Under the pieces are notes generated by a model. It searched no databases, was not told the DNA's origin, and worked only from the letters and a program-made list of their open reading frames with translations. From assembly GCA_021205585.1 (NCBI GenBank), contig JAJPXI010000060.1:1-5763 (forward strand): a stretch of DNA of 5,763 bases, read 5' to 3'. Below, piece by piece: positions 5,525 through 5,763 of this stretch. The stretch is from Oscillospiraceae bacterium. Its GTDB lineage: Bacteria > Bacillota > Clostridia > Oscillospirales > Oscillospiraceae. Made by a program: the position numbers and the translations under genes. Position 1 is the stretch's first letter, and every line of letters begins with the position of its first letter.

Positions 5525-5557
5525 ATTCTCAACGCGCTTTGCGCTTTTGATGAGAAT
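5525..5557. repeat. inverted repeat / hairpin upstream of the operon promoter
   Basis: ATTCTCA (5525-5531) is the reverse complement of TGAGAAT (5551-5557), and inside it GCGC (5534-5537) mirrors GCGC (5541-5544) around TTT. The repeat lies 46 bases upstream of the -35 of the minus-strand operon. It may be a binding site for a dimeric regulator or part of a cruciform. Confidence 0.4.
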
Positions 5558-5563
5558 TGGTGT

Positions 5564-5623
5564 CAATTTCCGAAGTAAACGCAGCATAACAAATGCCGGG
5601 GGTCGTATTTGTTATGGAAATTG
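5564..5623. repeat. nested palindromes in the divergent control region
   Basis: CATAACAAAT (5585-5594) is perfectly mirrored by ATTTGTTATG (5607-5616) across 12 bases. Outside this, CAATTTCC (5564-5571) mirrors GGAAATTG (5616-5623). In addition, AAATGCCGG (5591-5599) mirrors CCGGCATTT (5658-5666), which overlaps the spacer of the + strand promoter. AATTG/CAATT (5556-5559 region and 5564-5568) forms a further small one. The area is AT-richer than the genes. It looks like an operator cluster between divergent promoters; no known operator consensus was matched. Confidence 0.45.
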
Positions 5624-5648
5624 TTGCATGAGAAAGATTCGCGCTGGA

Positions 5649-5677
5649 TTGAAAATTCCGGCATTTTATAGTACAAT
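5649..5677 (+). promoter_or_regulatory. promoter for the gene entering at the right edge
   Basis: TTGAAA (5649-5654), a 17-base spacer and TACAAT (5672-5677) make a good sigma-A promoter pointing right. The expected start is near 5684, about 19 bases before ATG 5703. It is divergent from the DUF1538/P-II promoter, with about 170 bases between the two -35 boxes. Confidence 0.6.
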
Positions 5678-5702
5678 ATCTCTCTAAGGAAGCACTGATT
5701 AA

Positions 5703-5763
5703 ATGCACCTGCGGCAGCTGGCAATGATTTTGCACAAGAGCAACGCTGAAACCGTCACCTGGA
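5703..5763 (+). CDS. 5' end of an unidentified gene, cut by the window edge
   Basis: ATG 5703 opens a frame that stays open to the window end (20 complete codons, starting MHLRQLAMILHKSNAE). It follows the promoter at 5649-5677. A possible ribosome site AAGGA (5686-5690) is 12 bases upstream, somewhat far; ATG 5724 in the same frame is an alternative start. Too little is visible to name a family. The position opposite the operon would suit a divergent regulator, but that is only a guess. Confidence 0.4.
   Translation, partial: MHLRQLAMILHKSNAETVTW

Noticed and set aside
5557..5572. Minus-strand TTGACA (5566-5561) as an extra -35 box
   Set aside because: No acceptable -10 lies 16-18 bases downstream.
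5408..5587. 60-codon N-terminal extension of the DUF1538 frame up to ATG 5587
   Set aside because: The stretch is basic and unlike the family start. It contains the promoter at 5451-5479, so it would not be transcribed from it, while ATG 5407 gives the typical N-terminus.
5529..5735. 68-codon minus-strand frame, and the 81-codon + strand frame at 5442-5687
   Set aside because: Both run through the palindromes and both promoters, with no ribosome site and no recognisable protein features.

Overview
The window looks like chromosomal DNA of a high-GC, low-complexity-envelope Firmicute, most likely a gut clostridium of the Oscillospiraceae/Flavonifractor-Lawsonibacter type. This is an inference from protein flavour (MATE, short CorA-like and DUF1538/P-II proteins of clostridial style), G/C-ending codons and sigma-A-like promoters. 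There are no rRNA, tRNA, CRISPR or phage genes. Nearly all coding capacity is for inner-membrane ion or drug transport.

Layout. (1) Positions 1-1497: the probable tail of an upstream terminator, a good extended -10 promoter and a complete MATE-family efflux transporter on the + strand. (2) Positions 1498-2182: a 685-base gap that is not empty. It holds a very strong hairpin whose only T-run is on the minus strand, with a minus-strand promoter about 170 bases behind it (candidate small RNA). Next comes a 125-bp MITE-like element with perfect 24-bp inverted ends, and then a clear + strand promoter followed by a roughly 175-base structured leader. (3) Positions 2183-3109: a CorA-family divalent cation channel. 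Its leader contains a 21-codon upstream reading frame with a strong Shine-Dalgarno, ending 7 bases before a hairpin that covers the CorA ribosome-binding region. This suggests translational coupling or a sensing leader. (4) Positions 3127-3167: a bidirectional terminator separating convergent units. (5) Positions 5407-3168 (minus strand): a two-gene operon of a fused double DUF1538 membrane protein (relative of UmpA/UmpB cation/H+ antiporters) and a fused double P-II-like protein, overlapping by one base (TAATG). (6) Positions 5408-5763: an AT-richer divergent control region with nested palindromes, a minus promoter for the operon, a + promoter and the start of an unidentified + strand gene cut by the window edge.

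How the genes may work together: the DUF1538 and P-II-like proteins are almost certainly one system, a transporter with a cytosolic PII-type regulator. Both partners carry two homologous halves, which suggests matched stoichiometry. CorA is a separate unit for Mg2+-type cations with its own leader, and MATE is independent. The most notable items are the CorA leader, the duplicated DUF1538/P-II pair, the candidate minus-strand RNA and the MITE-like element.
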